Below are positions 37,156 to 45,822 of a stretch of DNA of 64,000 nt, in pieces. A model generated the notes under the pieces. That model did no database searches and was not told the DNA's origin. It saw nothing but the letters and a program-made list of their open reading frames with translations. Source of the DNA: Massilia sp. Mn16-1_5 (GTDB lineage: Bacteria; Pseudomonadota; Gammaproteobacteria; Burkholderiales; Burkholderiaceae_D); NCBI RefSeq assembly GCF_004798585.1, contig NZ_PPXQ01000011.1, positions 150,995 to 214,994 of the forward strand, written 5' to 3'. Made by a program: the position numbers and the translations under genes. The stretch's first letter is position 1; each line of letters opens with the position of its first letter.

Positions 37156-38616
37156 ATGAACTACACCTTGATTACCTGTGTCGTGCTCTACCTCTTGGGC
37201 ACGCTCGCGCGGGGAGTGTGGGCGGGTACGCGCATCAAGAATACCAGCGACTTCGCGGTGGCCGGACGCAGCCTGCCCTTGATCATGGTGATTACCACCA
37301 CCTTCGCCACCTGGTTCGGGGCGGAGACCGTGATGGGCGTCCCCGCCAGGTTCGTGCAGGGCGGCCTGAATGCCGTCATCGAAGACCCGTTCGGCGCCGG
37401 CACCTGCCTGATCCTGGTCGGCCTGTTTTTCGCCACTAAACTGTACAAGCTCAACCTGCTGACCATCGGCGACTATTACCGCCAGCGCTACGGCAAGGGC
37501 ATCGAGGTGTTCTGCTCGGTGGCCATCATCCTCAGCTACCTGGGCTGGGTGGCGGCGCAGATCACGGCGCTGGGCCTCGTATTCTCGGTGCTGACCAATG
37601 GCGCGATGGCGCCGGCCATGGGCATGGTGATCGGTACCCTGGCGGTGCTGATCTACGTCGTGGTCGGCGGCTTCTTGGCCGTCGCGCTCACCGACTTCGT
37701 CCAGATGATCGTGCTGGTGATCGGCATGTCGGTCATCGCCTTCTTCGCGGCCGACCTCGCCGGCGGCGCCGATCGCGTGCTCGGCATGGCGCAGCAGGCC
37801 GACCTCTGGCGCCTGTGGCCGGAGCCGACTTTCACCGACATCATCTTCTTCTTCGGCGCCGCCATCACCATGATGTTCGGCAGCATCCCGCAGCAGGACG
37901 TGTTCCAGCGCGTGATGTCGGCCAAGGACGCCCCGACGGCGCGCACCGGCGCCGTGATCGGCGGCGCCAGCTACATCCTGTTCGGCTTCGTGCCGATGTT
38001 CATCGTCGCCGCCGCGGTCGTGGTGATGGGCGATAACGCCATGGACATCGCCAAGAACGATTACCAGCGCCTGCTGCCGACCTTCGTCATGACGAAAATG
38101 CCGCTGGTGATGCAGATCCTGTTCTTCGGCGCCCTCCTCTCGGCGATTAAAAGCACTTCGTCGGCGACGCTGCTGGCGCCATCGACCAGCTTTACGGAAA
38201 ACATCCTCAAGAATCTGCGTCCCGGCATGAACGACAAGCAGCAGCTGTTCGCGATGCGCATGACCATCGTGATCTTCGCGGCCCTGGTGCTGGCCTATGC
38301 GATCGCGATGGAAGGCACCTCGATTTATGAGCTGGTGTCCTCGGCCTACCAGGTGACCCTGGTCGCCGCCTTCGTACCGCTGGTCATGGGCTTGTATTGG
38401 AAGCGCGCGACGACCCAGGGCGCGATTTTCTCGATCGCGGCCGGCCTGTTCGTGTGGATCCTGTTCTTCCCGCAGATTTCCTCGCTGGGCGAAGTCTTCC
38501 CGGGGCAGCTGGCCGGCTTGCTGGCGGCATTTGCCGGCATGTTCGTCGGTTCGCTGGCCCCGCAGGTGCTCAAGAACCGCACGGAAGCGCCGAAGCATAT
38601 CCAGGTCAACGCGTAA
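37156..38616 (+). CDS. sodium/solute symporter, candidate polyamine importer
   Basis: A 486-residue SSF-family transporter with about 13 hydrophobic segments. Typical stretches are TSDFAVAGRSLP near 33-44, ATWFGAETVMG near 55-65 and SAIKSTSSATLLAPS near 332-346. The gene lies inside the polyamine catabolism region, so putrescine or a related amine is the likeliest cargo; this is inference from context only. A REP-like palindrome follows it. Confidence 0.9.
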   Translation: MNYTLITCVVLYLLGTLARGVWAGTRIKNTSDFAVAGRSLPLIMVITTTFATWFGAETVMGVPARFVQGGLNAVIEDPFGAGTCLILVGLFFATKLYKLNLLTIGDYYRQRYGKGIEVFCSVAIILSYLGWVAAQITALGLVFSVLTNGAMAPAMGMVIGTLAVLIYVVVGGFLAVALTDFVQMIVLVIGMSVIAFFAADLAGGADRVLGMAQQADLWRLWPEPTFTDIIFFFGAAITMMFGSIPQQDVFQRVMSAKDAPTARTGAVIGGASYILFGFVPMFIVAAAVVVMGDNAMDIAKNDYQRLLPTFVMTKMPLVMQILFFGALLSAIKSTSSATLLAPSTSFTENILKNLRPGMNDKQQLFAMRMTIVIFAALVLAYAIAMEGTSIYELVSSAYQVTLVAAFVPLVMGLYWKRATTQGAIFSIAAGLFVWILFFPQISSLGEVFPGQLAGLLAAFAGMFVGSLAPQVLKNRTEAPKHIQVNA

Positions 38617-38619
38617 GCG

Positions 38620-38700
38620 GTAGGGTGGGCGCCCCGTGCCCACCGAGAACATGCGCCGCGTTGGCGCATCGTTTTGGTGGGCACGGGGCGCCCACCCTAC
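38620..38700. repeat. REP-like palindrome with perfect 25-bp inverted repeat
   Basis: Arms 38620-38644 and 38676-38700 are exact inverted repeats starting GTAGGGTGGGCGCC. An inner hairpin ATGCGCC / GGCGCAT is nested within. It lies between convergent genes, and the stop of the aminotransferase gene is 3 bases beyond its right end. Confidence 0.85.
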
Positions 38701-38703
38701 GGC

Positions 38704-40152
38704 CTACATCCATCCACGCGTTCGTAATTCGGCGAGCGTCAGATCCAGGCAATTCCAGATCCGCAGCGCCATCTCGTCGATCTCCGCCTTCGTCATCACC
38801 AGCGGCGGTGCGACGATCATCCGGTCTCCCACCGCGCGCATGATGACGCCATTGTCGAACATGTAGCCGCGGCAGACCATGCCGACGTGCAGCGCCGGAT
38901 CGAAGCGCACGCAGTCGTGTACCGTGGTCCCCTTCTCGCGCACCAGGTTCAGCCCCGCCACCATGCCGCAACTCTCGGCGTGACCGACCAGCGGATGCGT
39001 CGCCAGCTCGGCGAATGCCGCTTTCAAATGCGGCCCGGTTTCCAGCGCCACGTTCTCGATCAGCTTTTCCTCGCGCAGGATACGCAGGTTTTCCAGCGCC
39101 GCCGCGCAGGCGACCGGGTGGCCGGAATAGGTAAAACCGTGGTTGAAATCGCCGCCCTGCTCGATGAGGGCCTGCGCCACGCGTTTTCCCACCAGCACGC
39201 CGCCGAGCGGCACGTAGCCGGAGGTGACGCCCTTGGCAAAGCTGATCAGGTCGGGCCGCATGCCCATCAGTTCCGAACCGAACCAGGTGCCGAGCCGCCC
39301 GAAGCCGCAGATGACCTCGTCGGCGACCAGCAGGATGCCGTACTTGTCGCAGATGCGCTGCACCTCCGGCCAGTAGGTCGGCGGCGGAATGATGACGCCG
39401 CCGGCGCCCTGTACCGGCTCGCCAATGAAGGCGGCCACCTTGTCCGGCCCGACTGCCAGGATCTCGTCTTCCAGCCAGCCGGCCGCCACCAGGCCGAAGG
39501 CGTTCTCACTCAGGCCCTGCCCGTGTTCGGCATAGTTCGGCTGGCCGATGTGGCGGATGCCCGGGATCGGCAGTCCGCCCTGGGCGTGCATGCCGGCCAT
39601 GCCGCCCAGCGAAGCCCCGGCCATGGTGCTGCCGTGATAAGCGTTGTGACGGCTGATGATGACCTGGCGCTCGGGCTGGCCGAGGATGTCCCAGTAGCGG
39701 CGCACCATGCGCACGATCGTGTCGTTCGCTTCCGAGCCGGAGCCGGTGAAAAACACGTGGCTGAACTGGGGCGGCGCGAGCGCCACCAGTTCGGCCGCCA
39801 GCTGCACGGCCGGGACGTTGGTGGTATTGAAGAAGCTGTTATAGAAAGGCAGCGTTTCCATCTGGCGGTAGACCGCCTGCGAGATCGCCGTGCGGCCGTA
39901 ACCCGCGTTCACGCACCAGAGACCCGACATGCCGTCAATCAGCTGGTGGCCGTCGGAATCCCACAGGTACACGCCCTGCCCGCGTACGATGACGCGCGCA
40001 CCGCGACTTCGCAGCGCCGCGTGATCGGTGAAGGGATGGAGGAAGTGGGCCGCGTCGAGCTCCTGGATGGCGCGCGTGTCGAACGCCGCCACACCAGATG
40101 GACCCAAGGAAGCAATGCTGGCGGCAAGGACCGCCGTTTCGTCGGTTGCCAT
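38704..40152 (-). CDS. class III aminotransferase, putrescine/polyamine:pyruvate type
   Basis: A 482-residue PLP-dependent omega-transaminase. The PLP-lysine lies in SFAKGVTSGYVPLGG (about 301-315), and VADEVICGFGRLG (about 268-280) holds the PLP-pairing Asp. The region HPFTDHAAL ... DGMSGLWCVNAGYGR near the N-terminus is typical of SpuC-like polyamine transaminases, which convert putrescine to 4-aminobutanal with pyruvate as acceptor. With PuuA and PuuD types nearby, two putrescine routes may coexist. It starts 37 bases after the GS copy 2 stop, same strand. Confidence 0.9.
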   Translation of the reverse strand: MATDETAVLAASIASLGPSGVAAFDTRAIQELDAAHFLHPFTDHAALRSRGARVIVRGQGVYLWDSDGHQLIDGMSGLWCVNAGYGRTAISQAVYRQMETLPFYNSFFNTTNVPAVQLAAELVALAPPQFSHVFFTGSGSEANDTIVRMVRRYWDILGQPERQVIISRHNAYHGSTMAGASLGGMAGMHAQGGLPIPGIRHIGQPNYAEHGQGLSENAFGLVAAGWLEDEILAVGPDKVAAFIGEPVQGAGGVIIPPPTYWPEVQRICDKYGILLVADEVICGFGRLGTWFGSELMGMRPDLISFAKGVTSGYVPLGGVLVGKRVAQALIEQGGDFNHGFTYSGHPVACAAALENLRILREEKLIENVALETGPHLKAAFAELATHPLVGHAESCGMVAGLNLVREKGTTVHDCVRFDPALHVGMVCRGYMFDNGVIMRAVGDRMIVAPPLVMTKAEIDEMALRIWNCLDLTLAELRTRGWM

Positions 40153-40189
40153 GATGGCACCTCTTTTAGTTTAGAAAACCCTAGTTTGG

Positions 40190-41563
40190 TCAGACATGCA
40201 GTAGCAGGTGTTCGCGCTCCCATGGGCTGATCACGGTCATGAACTCCTGGTGCTCGAGTTCCTTGATCGCGGAATAAACGTCGATGAAACGGTCGCCCAG
40301 CACTTCGCGCAGGCGCGTTTCGTTACGCACCAGATTCAATGCTTCCGGCAGGCCTTGCGGCAGTTCGACAGGCATCTTGTAGGCACTTCCTTCGACGATC
40401 GGGGTCGGCTCGAGCGCGTCGACCATGCCGAGGTAGCCGCAGGCCAGGGTCACGGCCAGGGCCAGGTAGGGATTGGCGTCGGCGCCGATGATGCGGTTTT
40501 CGATGCGGCGGTCCTGGGCACCGGAGACCGGCACCCGGAAACCGACCGTCCGGTTGTCGATGCCCCACTGCAGGTTGATCGGCGCGGCCGTGTGGCGCAC
40601 GATGCGGCGGTAGGAATTCACGTAGGGCGCGACGATCGCCATGGCCGAGGGCATGTAGCGCTGCAGGCCGCCGATGTACTGCTGGAACAGCTTCGATTCC
40701 TTGCCGTCCTCGCCGCTGAAGATATTCCGTCCGGTCTTCACATCGACCACGCTCTGGTGCACGTGCATCGCCGAGCCTGGCTCGCCCGCCATCGGCTTGG
40801 CCATGAAGGTGGCGTACATGTCGTGCTTCAGCGCCGCTTCGCGCAGGGTGCGCTTGAAATAGAAGACCTTGTCGGCCAGGCCCAGGGGGTCGCCGTGCTG
40901 GAAATTGATTTCCATCTGGCCGGCGCCGATCTCGTGGATCAGGGTGTCGACGTCGAGGTTCATCAGGTCGCAGTAATCGTAGATGTCCTCGAACAGCGGA
41001 TCGAATTCGTTGACGGCGTCGATGCTGTAGACCTGGCGGCTGGTTTCGGCGCGGCCGCTACGGCCGATCGGGGCGGCCAGCGGCAAGTCAGGGTCGATGT
41101 TCTTCGCCGTCAGATAAAACTCGAGTTCGGGCGCCACCAGCGGCTTCCAGCCCTTCTCCGCATATAGTTTCAAGACCCGGCGCAGCACCGAGCGCGGGGC
41201 GAAGTCGACCAGCTCGCCATCGGCAAAATAACAGTCGTGGATCACCTGTGCGGTGGGATCGACCGCCCACGGCACCATCGTGATGGTAGTCGGATCGGCT
41301 TTTAAGATCATGTCGCGGTCGGTGCTGGAAATGGCCTGGTCGTAGGCCTCGTCGCCGACCGGCGAGTTGCCGGTCACGGTCATGCCGAGCACGGCTTCCG
41401 GCAGGCGCATGCCGCGCTCTTCGGTAAATTTAACCCGGGGCAGGATCTTGCCTCGGGCAACGCCGGTCAGGTCGGGGACCAGGCATTCGATTTCGGTGAC
41501 GCGCTTGGCATTGAGCCACTCGTCCATGTCGGTGTAGGAAAAATTCTCGCGGATTGCCATCAT
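40190..41563 (-). CDS. puuA: glutamine-synthetase-type gamma-glutamylputrescine synthetase, copy 2
   Basis: A 457-residue GS-fold enzyme. Signature strings are APELEFYLT about 141-149, HEIGAGQMEINFQHGD about 210-225, MHVHQSVVD about 264-272 and NRTVGFRVP about 341-349, ending SPWEREHLLLHV. About half of the residues match copy 1 at 32629. PuuA ligates glutamate to putrescine with ATP. It is directly followed by the aminotransferase and preceded by puuD on the same strand, forming a likely puuD-puuA-aminotransferase operon. Confidence 0.92.
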   Translation of the reverse strand: MMAIRENFSYTDMDEWLNAKRVTEIECLVPDLTGVARGKILPRVKFTEERGMRLPEAVLGMTVTGNSPVGDEAYDQAISSTDRDMILKADPTTITMVPWAVDPTAQVIHDCYFADGELVDFAPRSVLRRVLKLYAEKGWKPLVAPELEFYLTAKNIDPDLPLAAPIGRSGRAETSRQVYSIDAVNEFDPLFEDIYDYCDLMNLDVDTLIHEIGAGQMEINFQHGDPLGLADKVFYFKRTLREAALKHDMYATFMAKPMAGEPGSAMHVHQSVVDVKTGRNIFSGEDGKESKLFQQYIGGLQRYMPSAMAIVAPYVNSYRRIVRHTAAPINLQWGIDNRTVGFRVPVSGAQDRRIENRIIGADANPYLALAVTLACGYLGMVDALEPTPIVEGSAYKMPVELPQGLPEALNLVRNETRLREVLGDRFIDVYSAIKELEHQEFMTVISPWEREHLLLHV

Positions 41564-41682
41564 TGCCTCTCAATTGTTCGAAGTCGCAAGGACGCGACGC
41601 GCGTCCTGCACGTGGGGAGAGAACGAGGCAAGCTAGGGAACGGCGCGCGCCACCCAGCGCATTTCCCAATGGACGCCAGTGG

Positions 41683-42441
41683 TCATGATCGCCCCTGCTT
41701 TTTGGCGCGGTAGTCGCGGCAAGCCTGGCCGAAGGCGCCGAACATCTTCATGGAATACGGGTTGTGCGTGATGCGCCATTCCGGGTGCCATTGCACCGCC
41801 AGCGTAAAGCCGGGTGCGGCGCCGACCGAGAATGCTTCGACCAGGCCGTCTTCGGCGGTCGCTTCGATCACCAGCCCCGGCGCCAGTTCGTTGACGCCCT
41901 GTCCGTGCAGGGAATTGACGGGAATTTCATCGGCGCCGACGATCCCGTGCAGCATGCCGCCCTGGACCAGGGTGATCTTGTGGGCATCGCCGTATTGCTC
42001 ATCCATGCCGAGTTCGGGGTTTTCGCGGTGGTCGAATTTACCCTCCACCAGCTGCACCGCCTGGTGCAGCGAGCCGCCCAGGGCCACGTTCATCTCCTGG
42101 AAACCGCGGCAGATCGCAATGATCGGGATGCCTCGTCCGACCGCCGCCCGGATCAGCGGCAAGGTCGTTTCGTCGCGCGCCGGATCCTGCGGCAGCGAAG
42201 GGTCGAGCACCTCTTCGGAGTAATAGCTGGGGTGGACGTTGGAAGCGGAACCGGTGAGCATGATGCCATCGCACAGCTGCAGCATGGTCTCCAGGTCCAG
42301 GTCCTTGCCGAGGGACGGCAGGATCATGGGCGCGCAGTCAGCGCCGAGGACGATGGCGTCGACATACTTGTGCTGGGCCGCGTGGTACGGGTGTTCGCCG
42401 AAATCACGCGTGCATGCTGGAACGATGACGATGGGGCGCAT
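41683..42441 (-). CDS. puuD: gamma-glutamyl-gamma-aminobutyrate hydrolase PuuD
   Basis: A 252-residue class I glutamine amidotransferase-like peptidase (family C26). The nucleophile Cys111 is in AICRGFQEMNVALGG, and the catalytic His is in VQWHPEWR about 221-228. PuuD releases GABA and glutamate from gamma-Glu-GABA. It heads the - strand run puuD-puuA-aminotransferase. The 205 bases upstream contain no other gene. Confidence 0.94.
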   Translation of the reverse strand: MRPIVIVPACTRDFGEHPYHAAQHKYVDAIVLGADCAPMILPSLGKDLDLETMLQLCDGIMLTGSASNVHPSYYSEEVLDPSLPQDPARDETTLPLIRAAVGRGIPIIAICRGFQEMNVALGGSLHQAVQLVEGKFDHRENPELGMDEQYGDAHKITLVQGGMLHGIVGADEIPVNSLHGQGVNELAPGLVIEATAEDGLVEAFSVGAAPGFTLAVQWHPEWRITHNPYSMKMFGAFGQACRDYRAKKQGRS

Positions 42442-42646
42442 GGTGTCTACCTTGTCGTGAGCGCACTGGGATCATCATACGAGCAATCTGGTCCGAGCGC
42501 GAGAGGCCATTAATCCAGATCAAACACGATGCTTTTACTGCGCAAACAGCGTGCGGATCTGCTAACGAATTCGCAGTTTCATGGCAAAAGGGTAACGTTA
42601 ACTGAAGAAGCATGCCAACACGGCTGCCCCGGCAGCGGCGCTTGCT

Positions 42647-44008
42647 TCAAGGAAATAGCAAGACGAAGCTGACCGTTCCCGGCGCGATGCGTACTTCTGC
42701 CCGGCCGCCGTGCAGGATCATGATGGCGCGGACGATCGACAAGCCGAGCCCGGTCGAGCCCGCGCCGCGCGATGCATCGGCCCGATAAAAGCGTTCGAAC
42801 AGGTGCGGCAGGTCGCTTGCGGCAATCGGATCGCCCTGGTTCGTGACCGTCAGCTCGGTCCAGCCTGCGTGCACGCCGGCCGCGAGGGTGACGGTGGTCC
42901 CTGGATGGGCGTGGCGGATCGCATTCGACAGCAGGTTCGCCAGCGCGCGGCGCAGCAGCTGGGCATCGGCCTGCACGCTGCCAACGCCGGCGCAGGCCAG
43001 CTCGAGCTCGCGCTCTTCGGCCATGCCCTCGAAAAATTCCGCCATGCGGGCGAACTCGTCCTCGATCGACAGCAGCTGGCGCACCGGCACCACGTCTTCC
43101 TGCTGGGCGCGCGCCAGGAACAGCATGCTGTCGACCATGCGCGACAGGCGTTCCAATTCTTCCACGTTCGAGGCGAGCAATTCCTCGTATTCCCTCTGGC
43201 TGCGCGGATGCGCCAGCGCCACTTGCGTCTGCATGAGCAGGTTGTTGACCGGGGTGCGGAACTCGTGTGCAAGGTCGGCGGAAAATCCGGACAGGCGCGT
43301 ATAGCCGTCGTGCAGGCGCGTCAGCATCGCGTTCAGGGTCCCGATCAGGGGCTGCAGCTCGCTGGGTGCGCCTGCGCTGTCGAGCTGGCTGTCGAGGCGG
43401 CCAGGCCGCACCAGGGCGGCGTGGGCCGCGATCGCGCGCAGTGGCCGCAGGCCCCGCACCAGCATCAGGAAAGCCAGCAGGCCGGCCAGCACGGCCGCTG
43501 CCCCACAGGCCAGCACGATCTGGCGCCGGTAGCGCGCGAACATGGCCGTGCGGTCGGCATACACGCGCGCCACGACGATGCGCACCGGCTGTCCGCCCAG
43601 TCGGGCACTGCCGGAGACGACCTGGGCCGGCGCACCCGCGCGGCTGGTCCAGGCCACGACCGGCGTCTGCTCCACCCTCTCGGCGAGCAAGGGCACCGGA
43701 TAGCGCTCGTCCAATGGATTGATGTCGAGCAGCAGTCGGCCGGCGGCATCGAAGATGCGCACCAGCGCATTCTCCTGTCCGCTCATCGTGTCGCGGAAAT
43801 ATTGCGGCCGTTCGTGCAGCAGGGTCTGGGCGTCCGGCGTACCGAGCAGCTGCTGGACCTGGCGCAGCTTGCCGCGCAGGGCGATCTCGTCGCGGCGCAC
43901 GATCTCGCCGGTGAAGGCGTGATACAGGTAGAGGCCCAGTCCCGCCGCGCTGGCGGCCACGATCAGCACGAAGGCGAGACTGACACGCAGGGTGAGCGAA
44001 CCCTTCAC
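42647..44008 (-). CDS. sensor histidine kinase, CusS/HprS-like
   Basis: A 453-residue kinase starting at GTG 44008 in a GTGA overlap with the regulator. Membrane helices lie at about 8-28 and 155-175, with a periplasmic sensor between. HAMP follows, then the H-box [16 protein letters not shown] with His248. The ATPase domain ends with [13 protein letters not shown]. The type is heavy-metal sensor kinase (CusS/IrlS). No Cys or Met-rich copper site is evident in the sensor, which fits a redox (HprS-like) rather than a metal role; this is tentative. Confidence 0.88.
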   Translation of the reverse strand: MKGSLTLRVSLAFVLIVAASAAGLGLYLYHAFTGEIVRRDEIALRGKLRQVQQLLGTPDAQTLLHERPQYFRDTMSGQENALVRIFDAAGRLLLDINPLDERYPVPLLAERVEQTPVVAWTSRAGAPAQVVSGSARLGGQPVRIVVARVYADRTAMFARYRRQIVLACGAAAVLAGLLAFLMLVRGLRPLRAIAAHAALVRPGRLDSQLDSAGAPSELQPLIGTLNAMLTRLHDGYTRLSGFSADLAHEFRTPVNNLLMQTQVALAHPRSQREYEELLASNVEELERLSRMVDSMLFLARAQQEDVVPVRQLLSIEDEFARMAEFFEGMAEERELELACAGVGSVQADAQLLRRALANLLSNAIRHAHPGTTVTLAAGVHAGWTELTVTNQGDPIAASDLPHLFERFYRADASRGAGSTGLGLSIVRAIMILHGGRAEVRIAPGTVSFVLLFP

Positions 44009-44697
44009 GCGGACGGCTCCGCCTGTGCCTCGCACACATAACCCATGCCGCGCCGCGTATGGATCAGCTTGAGGGCGAAGGGATCGTCGATCTTGCGGCG
44101 CAGGCGCCGGATCGCGGCATCGATGACGTTGGTATCGCTGTCGAAGTTCATGTCCCATACCGCCGACGCGATCAGGGAACGCGACAGCACCTGGCCCTGG
44201 CGCCGCGCCAGCAGGTGCAGCAGGTTGAATTCCTGGGCCGTCAGTGCAACGGCCCTGCCCTGGCGCTTGACGCTGCGGGCGATGACGTCGATCTCCATGT
44301 CGCCCACGCGCAGCAATTCGTCCTCGCGCACCGGCGCGCGCCGCAGCAGGGTGCGGATGCGGGCGACCAGTTCGACGAAGGCGAAGGGTTTAACGAGGTA
44401 ATCGTCGGCGCCCAGTTCGAGCCCTTTCACCCGGTCCTGCACTTCGTCGCGCGCAGTCAGGAACAGCACCGGCAGCCTGGCCGTCGCCACGTTCGCCCGC
44501 AGGGCGGCCAGCACCTCCCAGCCGTTCATGCGCGGCAGCAGCACGTCGAGCACGACCAAGTCCACCTCTTCCTCGCCGGCGATGTGCAGGCCATCGCGGC
44601 CGTTGCGCGCCAGGCTGGCCGTGAAACCGGACTCGCGCAGGCCGCGCTGCAGGTAGTCGCCGGTCTTCGGTTCGTCTTCGATGATGAGGATGTGCAT
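44005..44697 (-). CDS. OmpR-family response regulator, CusR/HprR-like
   Basis: A 230-residue regulator with EDE at 8-10, phosphoacceptor Asp51 ([11 protein letters not shown]) and KPF near residue 101. The winged helix contains [25 protein letters not shown] about 177-201 (shown here by its ends), which is diagnostic of the heavy-metal (CusR/CopR/HprR) branch. It faces an exported HbpS-like gene and hiuH across 117 bases that carry a CusR-type palindrome. Confidence 0.92.
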   Translation of the reverse strand: MHILIIEDEPKTGDYLQRGLRESGFTASLARNGRDGLHIAGEEEVDLVVLDVLLPRMNGWEVLAALRANVATARLPVLFLTARDEVQDRVKGLELGADDYLVKPFAFVELVARIRTLLRRAPVREDELLRVGDMEIDVIARSVKRQGRAVALTAQEFNLLHLLARRQGQVLSRSLIASAVWDMNFDSDTNVIDAAIRRLRRKIDDPFALKLIHTRRGMGYVCEAQAEPSA

Positions 44698-44732
44698 GCG
44701 ACGCATTCTAAGCTGCGCTCCTTGGTTCGAAC

Positions 44733-44748
44733 ATGACGGAATTGTCAT
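44733..44748. promoter_or_regulatory. CusR/HprR-type palindrome between divergent genes
   Basis: ATGACGGAATTGTCAT is a palindrome with ATGAC / GTCAT arms. It agrees with the E. coli CusR core ATGACAANNTTGTCAT at all but two of the fixed positions. It lies 36 bases upstream of the regulator gene and 67 bases upstream of the HbpS-like gene, so it could control both. Confidence 0.65.
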
Positions 44749-44814
44749 CTTCGCGTCACGCGCCTGTGGGGTAGGCGCCTCTACAGTAGCCGCATCACCG
44801 AACGAAGGAATTCC

Positions 44815-45309
44815 ATGGTCAAGCCCATCCTGGCGCTGTGCGCCGCCCTGCTCGCCCAGCCGGCCTCGGCCGCGCTACCCCAGCTCACCGACCTGTCACT
44901 CGAGGCCGCCAATCGTCTTGCCGGCGCCGCGGTCGCCGCCTGCGCGGCGCAGGGACGCGCCATCGTCGTCTCCCTCGTCGACCGCGGCGGCAACCTGGTC
45001 GCCGTCCAGCGCGCCGACGGTGTCGGCCCGCATAACACCGAAGCTAGCCGTCGTAAGGCGTACACGGCTTTATCGACCCGCAGCGCCACGCTCGACCTGG
45101 CGAGAAACGCCGCCGCCGAGCCCGATGCGCGCAACCTGGCCTACCTACCCGAACTCCTGCTGCTGGGCGGCGGCGTGCCGCTGCGTGTGCAGGGCCAGGT
45201 CGTTGGCGCTATCGGCGTGGCCGGTGGCGGCGGCGCGCGCAACGACCATGCCTGCGCGACGGCGGCCATCTCCACCAATGCCGTGTTCGAGCGCCCATCC
45301 ATCAACTAA
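44815..45309 (+). CDS. exported HbpS/GlcG-like protein
   Basis: A 164-residue protein with a signal peptide ([20 protein letters not shown]). The mature part is the GlcG/HbpS/PduO-C fold: [20 protein letters not shown] near 28-47, [14 protein letters not shown] near 53-66 and [22 protein letters not shown] near 117-138. HbpS in Streptomyces binds haem and works with a two-component system; here it stands opposite one. hiuH follows after 23 bases. Confidence 0.88.
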   Translation: MVKPILALCAALLAQPASAALPQLTDLSLEAANRLAGAAVAACAAQGRAIVVSLVDRGGNLVAVQRADGVGPHNTEASRRKAYTALSTRSATLDLARNAAAEPDARNLAYLPELLLLGGGVPLRVQGQVVGAIGVAGGGGARNDHACATAAISTNAVFERPSIN

Positions 45310-45332
45310 GCATCGCATTGAAGGAACCCACC

Positions 45333-45743
45333 ATGAAAACAATCACCCGCATCCTCCTCGGCGCCACCCTGGCAAGCGCCTCCCTGCTGGCCGCCGCTGC
45401 CGACAACCCGCTCAGTGTCCACATCCTCGACCTGCAGAGCGGCCAACCCACCGCCGGGGTCGGCGTCACCCTCGAGCAGCGCGACGGGCAAGCCTGGCGC
45501 GCACTCGGCAATGCCGTCACCGACGAGCAAGGCCGCGTGCGCGCGCTCTACCCGGCCGGCAAGCCGATCAGCAAAGGCGTCTACCGGATCGTTTTCAATA
45601 CCGGCGAACACTATGCACGCCTGCGCCAGCCGACCTTCTTCGAGCAGATCCCCGTCGAATTCAAGGTCGACGATACGGCCCAGCACTACCATATCCCCTT
45701 GCTGCTGAGCCCTTATGGCTACTCGACCTACCGCGGCAACTGA
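45333..45743 (+). CDS. hiuH: 5-hydroxyisourate hydrolase, exported transthyretin-like
   Basis: A 136-residue transthyretin-like protein: a signal peptide (to about residue 23, ASLLAAAA) and then NPLSVHILDLQSGQPTAG with the active-site His. The family C-terminal signature YRGS is here YRGN. HIU hydrolase turns 5-hydroxyisourate into OHCU in urate breakdown. The signal peptide puts it in the periplasm, as for E. coli HiuH. Start 45333 follows AAGGAACCCACC. Next to the HbpS-like gene and divergent from the two-component genes. Confidence 0.92.
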   Translation: MKTITRILLGATLASASLLAAAADNPLSVHILDLQSGQPTAGVGVTLEQRDGQAWRALGNAVTDEQGRVRALYPAGKPISKGVYRIVFNTGEHYARLRQPTFFEQIPVEFKVDDTAQHYHIPLLLSPYGYSTYRGN

Positions 45744-45822
45744 GCGGTTTCGTTCGGGGCAAACGCACCGAAAAAGGTCTACCATGTGGGATCGAACGTG
45801 TCTGAATACTAACGAGGATCCC

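Noticed and set aside
42480..42646. possible terminator or small gene between puuD and the kinase
   Set aside because: Only a short GC hairpin without a T-run; no supported frame.
42579..44039. alternative 486-codon frame over the histidine kinase
   Set aside because: Arg/Pro/Ala-rich; the kinase frame holds the H-box and ATPase motifs.
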